Notes: generated from the letters alone by a model not told the origin. Counted from the stretch's first letter, positions 18,793-28,989 are shown. The stretch: DNA of 38,751 nucleotides from Alphaproteobacteria bacterium (GCA_021325525.1 JAJPHB010000033.1:1-38751); one strand, 5' to 3'. Numbers and translations are program-made.

Positions 18793-19488
18793 ACGCCGGC
18801 CATCGGCGGCGTCGAGGGCGGCAACCGGCGCCAGCGGGAGCGATCCGGCTCGGCGGATGCCGCCCCGCTGCGGCGCTGTATCGTCACCGGTGCCGTACGC
18901 CCGAAAGACGAGCTTCTGCGCTTCGTTGCGGCACCCGATGGCACGCTCGTTCCGGACCTCGCCGGGCGCCTGCCCGGGCGGGGTTTGTGGTTGACGGCGC
19001 GGCGCGATATAGTGGCGGCGGCGGTTGCCAAGCGCCTTTTCGCGCGGGCGGCGCGCGCTCCGGTCACGGCACCGGGCGACCTTGCGGATCAGGTCGAGGC
19101 GTTGCTGCGGCGGCGCTGCCGTGATCTGATCGGGCTGGCGCGCCGCGCCGGCCAGGCGGTCGCCGGTTTCGAGAAGGTTCGCGCCGCGTTGCGCGAAGGC
19201 AAGGCGGCGGTTCTCGTTGCGGCGCTCGACGGCGGCGACAGCGGCCGCGAGAAGATAAGGGCGGCGGCGCGGGACCTGCCGCTGGTCGATGTCCTGAACG
19301 CCGCCGAGCTTGGCGCGGCGTTCGGTCGTGAGCACGTTGTGCATGCCGCGGTGGCGCCCGGAAAGCTCTCCGGCGAGCTGACGCGCGCAGCAGCGCGCCT
19401 TGCCGGATATCGCCGGTCGGGCGAGATCTTGACGACTGAACGGCGGCGTCGCCGCCGGGACGAGGTGGACGGTAGCGGGACGATATGA
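18793..19488 (+). CDS. ylxR: YlxR (DUF448) - L7Ae-like fusion RNA-binding protein; start codon uncertain
   Basis: About 231 residues. The N-terminal DUF448 domain shows [19 protein letters not shown] and LPGRGLWLT; the C-terminal L7Ae/YlxQ-like domain includes [19 protein letters not shown] and [16 protein letters not shown]. This fusion is usual in alphaproteobacteria between nusA and infB. Odd: between the nusA stop (18784-18786) and the conserved start of the domain there is no ATG, GTG or TTG in frame. An AGGAG (18779-18783) sits nine bases before ACG 18793; CTG 18868 and ATC 18802 are the other options, and TTG 18985 would cut away half of DUF448. I list ACG 18793 as the most plausible left limit, with low certainty for the start only. 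It ends by overlapping infB as ATGA. Confidence 0.85.
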   Translation, partial: TPAIGGVEGGNRRQRERSGSADAAPLRRCIVTGAVRPKDELLRFVAAPDGTLVPDLAGRLPGRGLWLTARRDIVAAAVAKRLFARAARAPVTAPGDLADQVEALLRRRCRDLIGLARRAGQAVAGFEKVRAALREGKAAVLVAALDGGDSGREKIRAAARDLPLVDVLNAAELGAAFGREHVVHAAVAPGKLSGELTRAAARLAGYRRSGEILTTERRRRRRDEVDGSGTI

Positions 19489-22079
19489 CGGATAATAACG
19501 AACAGGAACACAAGAGGCCGCTCAGCCTCGGCGGCCGCGCAAGCGGACGGCTCGAGCTGCGCAAGCCGATCGAGACGAGCCAGGTGCGCCAGAGCTTCCC
19601 GCATGGCCGCACCAAGACCGTGATGGTCGAGGTCCGCAAGAAGCGGACGGTCGTGCCGGGGCTGGGCGAGCGGAGCGAGGCGCCGGCGGCGCCGCGCGAG
19701 ACGCCGCCGGCGGCGGCGCCGCAAGCCAAGCGCGCGCCGATCGTGATGCCGCGCACCTTGACCGCGGAAGAGCGCGCCGGCCGCGTCCGCGCCTTGCAGG
19801 ACGCCAAGAAGGCCGATGAGGAGGCGCGCCGGCAAGCGATCGTCGAGGTCGACCGGCAGCGCCAGGAAGAGGCCGAGCGTGCTGCCGAGGATGCGCGGCG
19901 GCGGGCCGAGGAGGAGGCGCGGCGGGCCGCGGAAGAGGCGCGGCGCAAGGCCGAGGAGGAGGAGAAGCGCCGCGCCGAGGAGGATCAGAAGCGCAAGGCG
20001 GAGGAAGAACAGCGCCGCGAGATGGCCGAGCGCGCCGGCAAAGCCGCTGCCGCCAAAGTCGCGGCCCTGACCGCCGCCGGCAAGATGAAGCCGGCCGCCG
20101 AAGACGAAAGCGAGGAGGAGGGGCCGGTTCGGCGCGGGCCGCGGCTCGATCTCAGGCGGACGGCGATGCCGGTGCGCCGCGAGGAGCCGCGCCGGCGCGG
20201 CAAGATGACGGTGACGCGGGCGCTCGATGCCGATGCGGACGAGCGCATGCGCAGCCTCGCCTCGGTGCGCCGCGCCCGCGAGAAGCAGCGCGCGCAGCAC
20301 CAATCCGTCGAGCAGCAGAAGATCGTGCGCGATGTCGTCGTGCCCGAGAGCATCACCGTCCAAGAGCTCGCGAACCGCATGGCCGAACGCGGCGCCGACG
20401 TCATCAAGGCGCTGATGCGGATGGGCGTCATGGCGACCATCAACCAGGTGATCGATGCCGACACCGCGGAGCTTCTCGTCGCCGAATTCGGCCATAAGCT
20501 GAAGCGCGTCTCGGAAGCCGATGTCGAGATCGGCCTCAAAGGCGAGGCGGACGAGGAAGGCGATCTGCTGCCGCGGCCGCCCGTCGTCACCATCATGGGC
20601 CATGTCGATCACGGCAAGACCTCGCTGCTTGACGCGCTGCGCCACACCGATGTCGCCGGCGGAGAGGCGGGCGGGATCACGCAGCATATCGGCGCCTATC
20701 AGGTCGAGCTTTCGGGCGGCAACCGGATCACCTTCATCGACACGCCGGGCCACCAAGCCTTTACGGCGATGCGGGCACGCGGCGCCAATGTCACGGACAT
20801 CGTCGTGCTCGTCGTCGCCGCCGATGACGGCATCAAGGAGCAGACGGTGGAGGCGATCCGCCATGCGAAGGCGGCCAACGTGCCGATCATCGTCGCCATC
20901 AACAAGGTCGACAAGCCCGACGCCAACCCCGACCGTGTGCGTCAGGAGCTCCTGCAGCACGAGCTCGTCGTCGAGAAGCTCGGCGGCGACATCCTCGATG
21001 TCGAAGTCTCGGCCCTCAAGAAGACCGGTCTCGACAAGCTCGAGGAAGCGATCCTGCTGCAGGCCGAAATCCTCGACCTCAAGGCCAATCCGGCACGCGC
21101 CGCCGAAGGCGTCGTCATCGAGGCGAAGCTGGAGCGCGGGCGCGGCGCCGTGGCGACCGTGCTCATTCAGCGCGGCACGCTCAAAGTCGGCGACATCTTC
21201 GTCACCGGCGACGAATGGGGCCGCGTGCGGGCGCTCATCGACGACCGCGGCAACAATCTGCGCGAGGCCGGCCCGGCGATGCCGGTCGAAGTGTTGGGGC
21301 TCAACGGCACGCCGCTCGCGGGCGACGACTTCTCCGTCGTCGACAACGAAAGCCGGGCGCGCGACGTAACGTCCTTCCGCCAGCGCCGCCGCCGCGACCA
21401 GAACGCGGCAGCCGGAGCCCGCGGCACGCTCGAGCAGATGTTCTCGCAGATCGCCGCCGGCGTCGCCAAGGAGCTCGCGGTCGTCGTCAAATCCGACGTC
21501 CAGGGCTCGCTCGAGGCGATCGTCGGGTCGCTCGCCAAGCTCTCGACCAACGAGGTCGCGGTCCGCGTGCTGCACTCGGCGGTGGGCGGCATCAACGAGA
21601 GCGACGTCATTCTCGCCAAGGCGTCGAACGCGATAATCGTCGGCTTCAATGTCAGGGCGAATCCCCAGGCGCGCGATCTGGCGCGGCGCGACAGCGTCGA
21701 GATCCGCTACTATTCGATCATCTACGACGTGATCGACGATATGAAGGCGGCGCTGGGCGGCATGCTGGCGCCGACCGTGCGCGAGCGGTTCCTCGGCAAT
21801 GCGGCGATCCGCGAGGTCTTCAACATCACCAAGGTCGGCAAGGTTGCCGGCTGCATGGTGACCGAGGGCCAGGTGAAGCGCGGCGCCCGCGTCCGCCTGC
21901 TGCGCGACAACGTCGTCATCCATGAGGGCAGCCTCAAGACGCTGAAGCGCTTCAAGGACGAGGTGCGCGAGGTCAAGGAAGGCTATGAATGCGGCATGGC
22001 CTTCGAGAATTATCAGGACATCCAGGCCGGCGACATCATCGAGTGCTTCGAGATGGAGGAGGTGGCGCGGGCGCTGTAG
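19485..22079 (+). CDS. infB: Translation initiation factor IF-2
   Basis: An 864-residue GTPase that brings fMet-tRNA to the 30S subunit. An alphaproteobacterial N-terminal motif ([21 protein letters not shown]) is followed by a long charged helix of Ala/Glu/Arg/Lys repeats (about 105-195). The second IF2_N domain ([20 protein letters not shown]) lies near 285. The GTP-binding set is GHVDHGKT (about 372), DTPGHQAF (about 419) and NKVDKPDA (about 474). Domains II, III and IV follow. Start overlaps the ylxR stop. Confidence 0.98.
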   Translation: MTDNNEQEHKRPLSLGGRASGRLELRKPIETSQVRQSFPHGRTKTVMVEVRKKRTVVPGLGERSEAPAAPRETPPAAAPQAKRAPIVMPRTLTAEERAGRVRALQDAKKADEEARRQAIVEVDRQRQEEAERAAEDARRRAEEEARRAAEEARRKAEEEEKRRAEEDQKRKAEEEQRREMAERAGKAAAAKVAALTAAGKMKPAAEDESEEEGPVRRGPRLDLRRTAMPVRREEPRRRGKMTVTRALDADADERMRSLASVRRAREKQRAQHQSVEQQKIVRDVVVPESITVQELANRMAERGADVIKALMRMGVMATINQVIDADTAELLVAEFGHKLKRVSEADVEIGLKGEADEEGDLLPRPPVVTIMGHVDHGKTSLLDALRHTDVAGGEAGGITQHIGAYQVELSGGNRITFIDTPGHQAFTAMRARGANVTDIVVLVVAADDGIKEQTVEAIRHAKAANVPIIVAINKVDKPDANPDRVRQELLQHELVVEKLGGDILDVEVSALKKTGLDKLEEAILLQAEILDLKANPARAAEGVVIEAKLERGRGAVATVLIQRGTLKVGDIFVTGDEWGRVRALIDDRGNNLREAGPAMPVEVLGLNGTPLAGDDFSVVDNESRARDVTSFRQRRRRDQNAAAGARGTLEQMFSQIAAGVAKELAVVVKSDVQGSLEAIVGSLAKLSTNEVAVRVLHSAVGGINESDVILAKASNAIIVGFNVRANPQARDLARRDSVEIRYYSIIYDVIDDMKAALGGMLAPTVRERFLGNAAIREVFNITKVGKVAGCMVTEGQVKRGARVRLLRDNVVIHEGSLKTLKRFKDEVREVKEGYECGMAFENYQDIQAGDIIECFEMEEVARAL

Positions 22080-22170
22080 CCCGCCGCCAGCCACCAACCG
22101 CGGTGCCCGGCTCGGCCGGGCCCGCTTTCGGCCTCCGCGCGCGGCGCTGGAGATTGCGAACGGCAAGCCG

Positions 22171-22602
22171 ATGAGAAAGACCCAGAAGGAGCGCGGGGGT
22201 GGCGTGCCGAGCCAGCGGCAGCTGCGCGTCGGCGAGGAGCTGCGCCACGCCCTCGCCCGCATTCTCGCGCACCATGACCTGCGCGATCCCGTATTGCAGG
22301 ATGCCGACATCACCGTGACCGAGGTCCGCATCAGCCCCGATCTGAAGAATGCGACCGCCTTCGTCATGCCGCTCGGCGGCCGCGATGCGCCCGGAGTGAT
22401 GGCGGCGCTGCAGCGCGGCGCAGCCTATCTGCGCGGCCGCATCGCGCGCGAGGTGCCGCTGCGCTTCACGCCCAGCTTGCGCTTCGCGCTCGACACCGCC
22501 TTCGACCATGCGAGCCGGATCGAGGCGCTGCTGCACAGCCCGAAAGTCGAGCGCGATCTCGCCGGCCATCGCGATGAGCCGGCGGAAGACCGAGGGCAAT
22601 GA
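22171..22602 (+). CDS. rbfA: Ribosome-binding factor A
   Basis: A 143-residue KH-like protein for 16S rRNA 5'-end processing and cold adaptation. Conserved pieces are QLRVGEELRHALARIL, VTVTEVRISPDLKNATAFVMP-like residues, and PLRFTPSLRFALDTAFDHASRIEALL. ATG 22171 fits the family. Its stop overlaps the truB ATG by four bases. Confidence 0.94.
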   Translation: MRKTQKERGGGVPSQRQLRVGEELRHALARILAHHDLRDPVLQDADITVTEVRISPDLKNATAFVMPLGGRDAPGVMAALQRGAAYLRGRIAREVPLRFTPSLRFALDTAFDHASRIEALLHSPKVERDLAGHRDEPAEDRGQ

Positions 22603-23522
22603 CGCGCAAGCGCACCGGCAATCCGGTCCATGGCTGGATCATCCTCGACAAGCCTCTTGGCATGAGTTCGAGCCAAGCCGTCGCGGCCGTTCGCCGCCGG
22701 CTCGCGGCGCAGAAGGCCGGCCATGGCGGCACCCTCGATCCGCTGGCGACCGGAGTTCTGCCGATCGCGCTCGGCGAGGCGACGAAGACGGTCGCCTGGG
22801 CCATGGCGGGCCGCAAGACCTACCGCTTCCGCCTGCGCTGGGGCGAGGCGCGCTCGACCGACGACGCCGAAGGCGAGATCGTGGCGACGAGCCCGGTGCG
22901 GCCGAGCGCCGCGGCAATCGCCGCCGTGCTGCCGCGCTTCGTCGGCGTCATCGAGCAGGTGCCGCCGGTCTACTCGGCGGTGAAGATCGCGGGTCGGCGT
23001 TCCTATGCCTTGGCCCGGGCCGGCGCCGCGGCGATCCCCGAAGCGCGCCCGGCAGAGATTGTGGCTTTGCGCCTTCTCGGACAGTGCGATGCCGATCATG
23101 CCGAGTTCGAGGCGGTCACGGGAAAGGGCGTCTATATCCGCGCGCTCGGCCGCGACCTCGCCGCCGCTCTCGGCACTGTCGCGCATATTGCCGCGCTCCG
23201 CCGCATGGCCGTCGGCGCCTTCACCATCGAGCGGGCGATTTCGCTAGATAATCTCGCGGCGCTTGGGCATAGTGCCGCCGTTTTCGAGCACCTGCTTCCG
23301 ATCGAGACCGCGCTGGACGACATCCCGGCGCTGGCCCTGACGGAAGTCGAGGCGAACCGGTTGCGCCACGGTCAGGCCATTCCCTTGATCGCCGATGACC
23401 GCCGGCGCGCCGCCCTCTCCGGGACCGGTTCTCTCGTTCGCGCGACCGCCGATCGCCGGCTGGTGGCGCTTGCGGAGATCGGCGGCGAGACGCTTCGGCC
23501 GGTGCGCGTCATCAATCCTTGA
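22599..23522 (+). CDS. truB: tRNA pseudouridine-55 synthase TruB
   Basis: A 307-residue enzyme that makes pseudouridine 55 in the T loop of tRNA. GWIILDKPLGMSSSQAV opens the domain; the catalytic Asp47 sits in GGTLDPLATGVLPIALGEATK-like sequence; VPPVYSAVKIAGRRSYALAR and GVYIRALGRDLA follow. A PUA-like C-terminal part ends LRPVRVINP. Start overlaps rbfA, and rpsO follows after 12 bases. Confidence 0.96.
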   Translation: MTRKRTGNPVHGWIILDKPLGMSSSQAVAAVRRRLAAQKAGHGGTLDPLATGVLPIALGEATKTVAWAMAGRKTYRFRLRWGEARSTDDAEGEIVATSPVRPSAAAIAAVLPRFVGVIEQVPPVYSAVKIAGRRSYALARAGAAAIPEARPAEIVALRLLGQCDADHAEFEAVTGKGVYIRALGRDLAAALGTVAHIAALRRMAVGAFTIERAISLDNLAALGHSAAVFEHLLPIETALDDIPALALTEVEANRLRHGQAIPLIADDRRRAALSGTGSLVRATADRRLVALAEIGGETLRPVRVINP

Positions 23523-23534
23523 TGGGAGAGCACG

Positions 23535-23804
23535 ATGTCGATTACCGCGACGCGGAAGCAGGAGCTGATCCGCGACTATGCCACGAAAGAGGGCGATACC
23601 GGTTCGCCCGAAGTCCAGGTCGCGATCTTGAGCGAGCGCATCAAGAATCTGACCGACCATCTCGGCACCCACAGCAAGGACTTCCATTCGCGACGGGGGC
23701 TGCTGGTGATGGTGGGCCAGCGCCGGAGCCTGCTCGACTATCTGAAGCGCAAGGACGCAAAGCGCTACGAGGCGCTGATCGAGCGCCTGGGATTGCGCCG
23801 CTGA
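23535..23804 (+). CDS. rpsO: 30S ribosomal protein S15
   Basis: An 89-residue ribosomal protein of standard length. [33 protein letters not shown] and [16 protein letters not shown] are textbook S15. A GGGAG ribosome site precedes ATG 23535. Followed by the pnp promoter and leader, the conserved rpsO-pnp order. Confidence 0.98.
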   Translation: MSITATRKQELIRDYATKEGDTGSPEVQVAILSERIKNLTDHLGTHSKDFHSRRGLLVMVGQRRSLLDYLKRKDAKRYEALIERLGLRR

Positions 23805-23828
23805 CGCGCAGGTCGCCGCCCGCGGGCG

Positions 23829-23856
23829 TTGGCTTGCCGCGCCCGGAGCCTATATG
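23829..23856 (+). promoter_or_regulatory. Possible internal promoter for pnp
   Basis: TTGGCT (23829-23834), 16 bases, TATATG (23851-23856). RNA would start near 23863, just before the leader hairpin. This matches the two-promoter layout known for rpsO-pnp in enterobacteria. Confidence 0.45.
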
Positions 23857-23871
23857 TTGATCGCCATATCG

Positions 23872-23914
23872 CCGCGCCGGCTCTCGCGACGGAAGGTCGC
23901 GGGCAGCGGCGCGG
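23872..23914 (+). promoter_or_regulatory. Long hairpin in the pnp leader (possible RNase III / PNPase autoregulation site)
   Basis: Outer arms CCGCGCCG (23872-23879) and CGGCGCGG (23907-23914) pair perfectly. After a 3x3 internal loop, an inner stem of CGCGAC (23885-23890) with GTCGCG (23896-23901), plus two flanking pairs, closes loop GGAAG. No T run follows, so it is not a terminator. In E. coli a comparable leader stem is cut by RNase III and lets PNPase repress its own synthesis. Confidence 0.65.
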
Positions 23915-24032
23915 ATTCGCGCCATCCCAATGACCCGACCTGTCGGCGCCCGGCGTCGCTGTCGGCGAGGGGCGATGCGAGCCATCGGGCACGCCGCCCC
24001 GGACGAGTGTCTGTAGAAGGAAGAGAGAAGAG

Positions 24033-26165
24033 ATGTTCGAGATATTCCGCAAGGAGCTGGACTGGGGCGGCCGCCGCCTCGTCCTCGAGACGGGCAAGAT
24101 CGCCCGGCAAGCCGATGGCGCGGTCATGGCGACATATGGCGGCACCACCGTGCTCTGCACCGCGGTTGCCGCCAGGGCGGCGAAGCCGGGCCAGGATTTC
24201 TTCCCGCTCACGGTGAACTATCAGGAGAAGAGCTTCGCCGCCGGCAAGATCCCGGGCGGCTTCTTCAAGCGCGAAGGCCGTCCCTCCGAGAAGGAGACGC
24301 TGGTCTCGCGCCTTATCGACCGGCCGATCCGGCCGCTCTTCGTTCCCGGCTTCCTCAACGAGACGCAGGTCGTCTGCACGGTCTTGAGCCACGATCTCGA
24401 GAACGATCCCGACATCGTCGCCATGATCGGCGCCTCGGCGGCGCTGACGCTCTCGGGCATTCCCTTCCTGGGACCGATCGGCGGCGCGCGCGTCGGCTAT
24501 ATCGACGGGCAGTACGTTCTCAATCCGCGCCTCGACCGCATGGAGCGATCGCAGCTCGACCTCGTCGTCGCCGGCACCACCGAGGGCGTGCTGATGGTCG
24601 AATCGGAGGCCCAGCAGCTCTCCGAGGAGACCATGCTCGGCGCTGTCATGTTCGGGCACAAGAGCTTCCAGCCGGTCATCCAGGCGATCATCGAGCTCGC
24701 CGAGTCCTGCGCCAAGGAGCCGTGGGACCTGCCGCCGCCCTCGGTCGATCCGGCGGCGATCAAAGAGAAGCTGCGCGGGGCCGTCGGCGAGGAAATCGCC
24801 GCGGCCTATGCCGAGCAGCAGAAGCAGGCGCGACAGCAGCGCCTCGAAGCCGCGCGCGGCAAGATCGCCGAGCTCTTCGCTGACGAGACGGAGCGCACTC
24901 TTGCCGGCAAGGCCTTCAAATCGCTCGAGAAGGAGATCGTGCGCGGCGCCATTCTGAAGAGCGGCCAGCGCATCGACGGGCGCGATACCAAGACCGTGCG
25001 GCCGATCAATTGCGAGGTCGGGGTGCTGCCGCGGGCGCATGGCTCTGCGCTCTTTACGAGGGGCGAGACGCAGGCGCTGGTCGTGACGACGCTCGGGACG
25101 GGGCAGGACGAGCAGATCATCGACGCGCTCGAAGGCGAATACCGCTCCAACTTCATGCTGCACTACAATTTTCCGCCCTATTCCACCGGCGAGGCGGGAC
25201 GCATGGGATCGCCCGGGCGGCGCGAGATCGGGCACGGCAAGCTCGCCTGGCGCGCTGTCCACCCGCTGCTGCCCGCGAAGGAAAGCTTTCCCTATACGAT
25301 CCGCGTCGTCTCCGAGATCACGGAATCCAACGGCTCCTCCTCGATGGCGAGCGTCTGCGGCGCCTCGCTGTCCCTGATGGATGCCGGCGTCCCGATCCAG
25401 CTTCCCGTGGCCGGCATCGCCATGGGCCTCATCAAGGAGGCGGACGGCTTTGCCGTGCTCTCGGACATTCTCGGCGACGAGGACCATCTGGGAGACATGG
25501 ATTTCAAGGTCGCCGGCACGGCGCATGGCGTCACGGCCCTGCAGATGGACATCAAGATCACCTCGATCACCGAGGAGATCATGCGGATCGCCCTCGCCCA
25601 GGCGAGGGAGGGCCGCATGCATATCCTGGGCGAGATGGCGAAGGCCCTCGCGGATGCGCGCGAGGGGGTGAGCGCCAATGCGCCGCGCATCACCACGATC
25701 ACCATTCCGAAGGACAAGATCCGCGAGGTGATCGGCTCGGGCGGCAAGGTCATCCGCGAAATCTGCGAGGTGACCGGCGCCAAGATCGACATCGAGGATG
25801 ACGGCACCATCAAGGTGGCGGCCGTCGACGCCGACGCCTCGAAGGCGGCGATCGACTGGATCCGCGGCATCGTCGCCGAGCCCGAGGTCGGGGTCATCTA
25901 CAACGGCAAGGTCGTGAAGGTCGTCGATTTCGGCGCCTTCGTGAACTTCCTCGGCGCGCGGGACGGCCTCGTCCATATCAGCGAGCTGGCGCCGCACCGC
26001 GTCGCCAAGGTCGCCGATGTCGTCAAGGTCGGCGACCAGGTGAAGGCGAAGGTGCTCGGCTTCGATGACCGCGGCAAGGTCAAGCTCAGCATGAAGCAGG
26101 TCGATCAGGCCACCGGCGAGGATCTCGGCACGCGGCCGCGCGAGGAAGCGAAGGCCGCGCCGTGA
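24033..26165 (+). CDS. pnp: Polyribonucleotide nucleotidyltransferase (PNPase)
   Basis: A 710-residue phosphorolytic 3'-5' exoribonuclease. Domains: first RNase PH core (about 1-140), all-helical linker (about 235-310), second catalytic RNase PH core (about 315-540, with [10 protein letters not shown] and the acidic [12 protein letters not shown]), KH domain (about 550-610, [20 protein letters not shown]) and S1 domain (about 620-690, [24 protein letters not shown]). AAGGAAG ribosome site before ATG 24033. Its stop overlaps the next gene as GTGA. Confidence 0.98.
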   Translation: MFEIFRKELDWGGRRLVLETGKIARQADGAVMATYGGTTVLCTAVAARAAKPGQDFFPLTVNYQEKSFAAGKIPGGFFKREGRPSEKETLVSRLIDRPIRPLFVPGFLNETQVVCTVLSHDLENDPDIVAMIGASAALTLSGIPFLGPIGGARVGYIDGQYVLNPRLDRMERSQLDLVVAGTTEGVLMVESEAQQLSEETMLGAVMFGHKSFQPVIQAIIELAESCAKEPWDLPPPSVDPAAIKEKLRGAVGEEIAAAYAEQQKQARQQRLEAARGKIAELFADETERTLAGKAFKSLEKEIVRGAILKSGQRIDGRDTKTVRPINCEVGVLPRAHGSALFTRGETQALVVTTLGTGQDEQIIDALEGEYRSNFMLHYNFPPYSTGEAGRMGSPGRREIGHGKLAWRAVHPLLPAKESFPYTIRVVSEITESNGSSSMASVCGASLSLMDAGVPIQLPVAGIAMGLIKEADGFAVLSDILGDEDHLGDMDFKVAGTAHGVTALQMDIKITSITEEIMRIALAQAREGRMHILGEMAKALADAREGVSANAPRITTITIPKDKIREVIGSGGKVIREICEVTGAKIDIEDDGTIKVAAVDADASKAAIDWIRGIVAEPEVGVIYNGKVVKVVDFGAFVNFLGARDGLVHISELAPHRVAKVADVVKVGDQVKAKVLGFDDRGKVKLSMKQVDQATGEDLGTRPREEAKAAP

Positions 26166-26977
26166 CGGCATCGCCGGCGCGCTCCGTCGCCGGGGGGGCG
26201 GCGGTCGCCGCCGCCGGCCCGCCCGACCTGCCCGTTGTCATCGGCCATCGCGGCGCCGCTGCCGTGGCGCCGGAGAACACGCTCGCCTCGATGCGCAGAG
26301 CGCATGCTGACGGCGCGCGCTGGGTCGAGTTCGATGTGCATCTCAGCGGCGATGGCCGCTGCATCGTACTCCATGACGACACGATCGACCGGACGACCGA
26401 CGGAAGGGGCGCGGCGGCGGCGCTCTCCTTCGAGGCGCTCCGCCGCTACGACGCCGGCGCATGGTTCGCGCCGCAATTCGCCGGCGAGCGGATCCCCGAC
26501 CTCGAGGAGCTGACCGCGCTGCTCGGCGCGCTCGGGCTCGGCGCCAATGTCGAAATCAAGCCCTCGCCTGGCGCGGAGAAGGCGACGGCGGAGGCGGTCA
26601 TGGCCGTGCTGCGCCGCTGCTGGCCGGCGCATCTGCCGCCGCCGCTCGTCTCCAGCTTCGCGCCGCTGTCGCTGGCGGCGGCACGGGACGCGGCGCCCGA
26701 AATCGCCCGCGGCTATCTCTTCGGCCAGCTCCCCGCCGATTGGCGGCGGCGCGCCGAGGCGCTCGGCTGCGCCACCATCCATTGCGGCGAGCGGCGCTTG
26801 ACGCCGGCGCAAGTCGCGGCCGTGCGCGAAGCCGGCTATCCGCTCCTCGTCTATACCGTCAACGACCCGGCGCGCGCCCGCGAACTCATCCATTGGGGCG
26901 CGACCGGCATCATCTCGGACTGCCCCGGCGCGATCATCGCCGCTCTTGCGCGCAGCGTCCCAACCCTCGCAGAGTGA
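26162..26977 (+). CDS. Glycerophosphodiester phosphodiesterase
   Basis: A 271-residue GDPD-type TIM-barrel enzyme, releasing glycerol-3-phosphate from phospholipid headgroup diesters. The active-site pieces are [15 protein letters not shown], the [12 protein letters not shown] metal site and [13 protein letters not shown]; the late WTV-type motif reads [19 protein letters not shown]. No signal peptide is evident, so a cytosolic (UgpQ-like) enzyme is likely. GTG 26162 overlaps the pnp stop by four bases, so it is expressed at the end of that unit. Confidence 0.92.
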   Translation: MTASPARSVAGGAAVAAAGPPDLPVVIGHRGAAAVAPENTLASMRRAHADGARWVEFDVHLSGDGRCIVLHDDTIDRTTDGRGAAAALSFEALRRYDAGAWFAPQFAGERIPDLEELTALLGALGLGANVEIKPSPGAEKATAEAVMAVLRRCWPAHLPPPLVSSFAPLSLAAARDAAPEIARGYLFGQLPADWRRRAEALGCATIHCGERRLTPAQVAAVREAGYPLLVYTVNDPARARELIHWGATGIISDCPGAIIAALARSVPTLAE

Positions 26978-27050
26978 GACGGGTGCACATACATAACTGG
27001 AGCGGGGAGGCGGTGCCGGTGCGCCCTGCCGAGCACGAAGGAGCCATCAC

Positions 27051-28448
27051 GTGATCGCGCTGAAGCCGCTCGTCATCTCGGGCCGTGAGGTGCTGCCCCT
27101 CGTCGAGGGGGGGAAGGGAATCTCGGTTTCGAACGGAGAAAGCTCCGGCGCCTGGGCGGCGACTGGCGGCGTCGGCACCTTCTCCGGCGTCAACGCCGAC
27201 AGCCCCGATGAGAGCGGCGCGCGCAAGCCGCAGATCTATCATGGCCGCACCCGCGCCGAGCGCCATGAGGAGCTCGTGGCTTACGCCATCGCCGGCGGCA
27301 TCCATCAGGCCCGCGTCGCGCATGAGCGCTCCAATGGGCAGGGCCGCATCCATATGAACGTGCTGTGGGAGATGGCCGCCGCCGAGCGGGTCCTGCACGG
27401 CATTCTCGAAGGCGCCAAGGGGCTCATCCACGGCGTCACCTGCGGTGCCGGCATGCCCTACCGCATCGCCGAGATCGCCGCCCGCTACGGCGTCTACTAC
27501 TACCCGATCGTCTCCTCGGCCCGCGCCTTCCGCGCGCTCTGGAAGCGCGCCTACCACAAGTTCAGCGACTGGCTGGGCGGCGTCGTCTATGAGGACCCCT
27601 GGCTCGCCGGCGGCCATAACGGCCTCTCCAACAGCGAGGATCCGGAGCGCCCTGAACCACCCTATCCGCGCGTCCGCGAGCTGCGCAGCCTGATGCGCGA
27701 TTTCGGCTTGAACGAGACCCCGATCTTCATGGCCGGCGGCGTCTGGTACCTGCGCGAATGGGCCGACTGGCTCGACAATCCCGAACTGGGGCCGATGGCC
27801 TTTCAATTCGGCACGCGGCCGCTGCTGACGAAAGAGAGCCCGATCTCGGACGCCTGGAAGCGCAAGCTGCTGACGCTGCAGGAGGGCGATGTCTTCCTCA
27901 ACCGCTTCAGCCCGACCGGCTTCTATTCCTCGGCCGTGCGCAATGCCTTCCTCGAAGAGCTGCAGCAGCGCTCCGAGCGGCAGGTCGCCTATGCCGTGAC
28001 CCCCGTCGGCGACCATATCGCCGAATACCATATCGGCGCGCGCGGCCGGACCGTTTATCTGACGCCGCATGATCGCGAGCGGGCCGAAGGCTGGGCGCGC
28101 CAGGGCTTCACCGAAGCGCTGCGGACGCCCGATTCGACCCTCATCTTCGTGACGCCGGAGCGGGCGCTCGAGATCCGCAACGACCAGATCAACTGCATGG
28201 GCTGCCTCAGCGCCTGCCAATTCTCCAACTGGTCGCAGGGCGAGACGGGATCGACCGGCAAAAAGGCCGACCCGCGCAGCTTCTGCATCCAGAAGACCTT
28301 GCAGGCGATCAGCCATTCCGAGGATGTCGAGTTCGAGCTCATGTTCGCCGGACACAACGCCTACCGCTTCGCCAGCGACCCGTTTTATGCCAACGGCTAC
28401 ATCCCGACGGTGCGGGAACTGGTCGAGCGGCTGGAGACGGGCGATTGA
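27051..28448 (+). CDS. Nitronate monooxygenase-like flavoprotein with C-terminal cysteine cluster
   Basis: A 465-residue FMN TIM-barrel enzyme of the nitronate monooxygenase / 2-nitropropane dioxygenase group. The core shows ISVSNGESSGAWAATGGVGTFSGV near the N-terminus, KGLIHGVTCGAGMPYRIAEIAARYGVYYYPIVSS in the middle, IFMAGGVWYLREWADWL and MAFQFGTRPLLTKESP. It exceeds the usual 320-380 residues by a C-terminal part with C382-x2-C385-x3-C389 and C412, a pattern that could hold an Fe-S cluster. AAGGAG precedes GTG 27051. The substrate is unknown; the iron-linked neighbourhood (irr next) fits an Fe-S flavoenzyme. Quoted stretches are split to show only key parts. Confidence 0.8.
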   Translation: MIALKPLVISGREVLPLVEGGKGISVSNGESSGAWAATGGVGTFSGVNADSPDESGARKPQIYHGRTRAERHEELVAYAIAGGIHQARVAHERSNGQGRIHMNVLWEMAAAERVLHGILEGAKGLIHGVTCGAGMPYRIAEIAARYGVYYYPIVSSARAFRALWKRAYHKFSDWLGGVVYEDPWLAGGHNGLSNSEDPERPEPPYPRVRELRSLMRDFGLNETPIFMAGGVWYLREWADWLDNPELGPMAFQFGTRPLLTKESPISDAWKRKLLTLQEGDVFLNRFSPTGFYSSAVRNAFLEELQQRSERQVAYAVTPVGDHIAEYHIGARGRTVYLTPHDRERAEGWARQGFTEALRTPDSTLIFVTPERALEIRNDQINCMGCLSACQFSNWSQGETGSTGKKADPRSFCIQKTLQAISHSEDVEFELMFAGHNAYRFASDPFYANGYIPTVRELVERLETGD

Positions 28449-28524
28449 ACGGCCATGTCCTGCCGAACCGCAAAGCGCTCGATCGTCTCTTTATTTTTCC
28501 CTCCGCCACTCTTATATGCGGGCA

Positions 28525-28944
28525 ATGAGCGACTTACGCCCCTATAGCGGCGCGCTCGAGCGGCTCCGCCGCGTCGGGCTCCGGCCGACCCGTCAGCGGC
28601 TCGCCCTGGCGCGTCTTCTCTTCGACAAGGGGCACCGCCATGTGACGGCGGAGCAGCTTCACGGCGAGGCCGTGGCCGCGGCGGTGCGCGTTTCGCTCGC
28701 CACCGTCTACAACACGCTTCACCAATTCACCGCTGCCGGCCTCCTCTCCGAGGTCGTCGTCGAGCCCGGGCGCTCCTATTTCGACACCAACACCGATGAC
28801 CACCACCATTTCTATTTCGAGAAGACGGGCGTCCTTCAAGACATTCCCGGGGACCATGTCGTGGTTAAGCAGCTGCCGGAGCCGCCGCCGGGGACGGAGA
28901 TTCGGCGAGTCGACGTCATCGTGCGCCTTGGGGCCGGAACCTGA
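28525..28944 (+). CDS. irr: Iron response regulator Irr (Fur superfamily)
   Basis: A 139-residue regulator that in alphaproteobacteria senses haem status and controls iron and haem genes. The DNA-binding part reads GLRPTRQRLALARLLF and VSLATVYNTLHQFTAAGLL, and the haem/metal region DDHHHFYFEKTG has the HHH stretch that marks Irr against Fur. No N-terminal GCPWHD haem motif is present. ATG 28525 is chosen; ATG 28516 is in frame nine bases upstream. A TTATAT box (28512-28517) lies just before it, so the mRNA may be nearly leaderless. An Irr-like operator lies immediately downstream of the gene. Confidence 0.92.
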   Translation: MSDLRPYSGALERLRRVGLRPTRQRLALARLLFDKGHRHVTAEQLHGEAVAAAVRVSLATVYNTLHQFTAAGLLSEVVVEPGRSYFDTNTDDHHHFYFEKTGVLQDIPGDHVVVKQLPEPPPGTEIRRVDVIVRLGAGT

Positions 28945-28970
28945 GGTTGGCTCACGAGTTCGGCGGCAAT

Positions 28971-28985
28971 TTAGAATCCCTCTAA
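28971..28985. promoter_or_regulatory. Iron-control-element-like palindrome upstream of the rubrerythrin gene
   Basis: TTAGA (28971-28975), five central bases, TCTAA (28981-28985) form a perfect palindrome resembling the Irr box (TTTAGAA...TTCTAAA type). It ends four bases before the -35 box of the rubrerythrin promoter, and irr is the adjacent gene. Binding by Irr is inferred. Confidence 0.65.
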
Positions 28986-28989
28986 GTTA

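Noticed and set aside
17257-22367. Very long open frames on the minus strand opposite nusA, ylxR and infB (up to about 1090 codons)
   Set aside because: They are antisense shadows of GC-rich genes: composition is Asp/Arg/Ala/Leu-heavy with no family likeness, while the plus strand encodes clear NusA and IF-2.
23850-26171. A 773-codon minus-strand frame opposite pnp
   Set aside because: Shadow of PNPase; no conserved motif, and the start lies inside the stop region of pnp.
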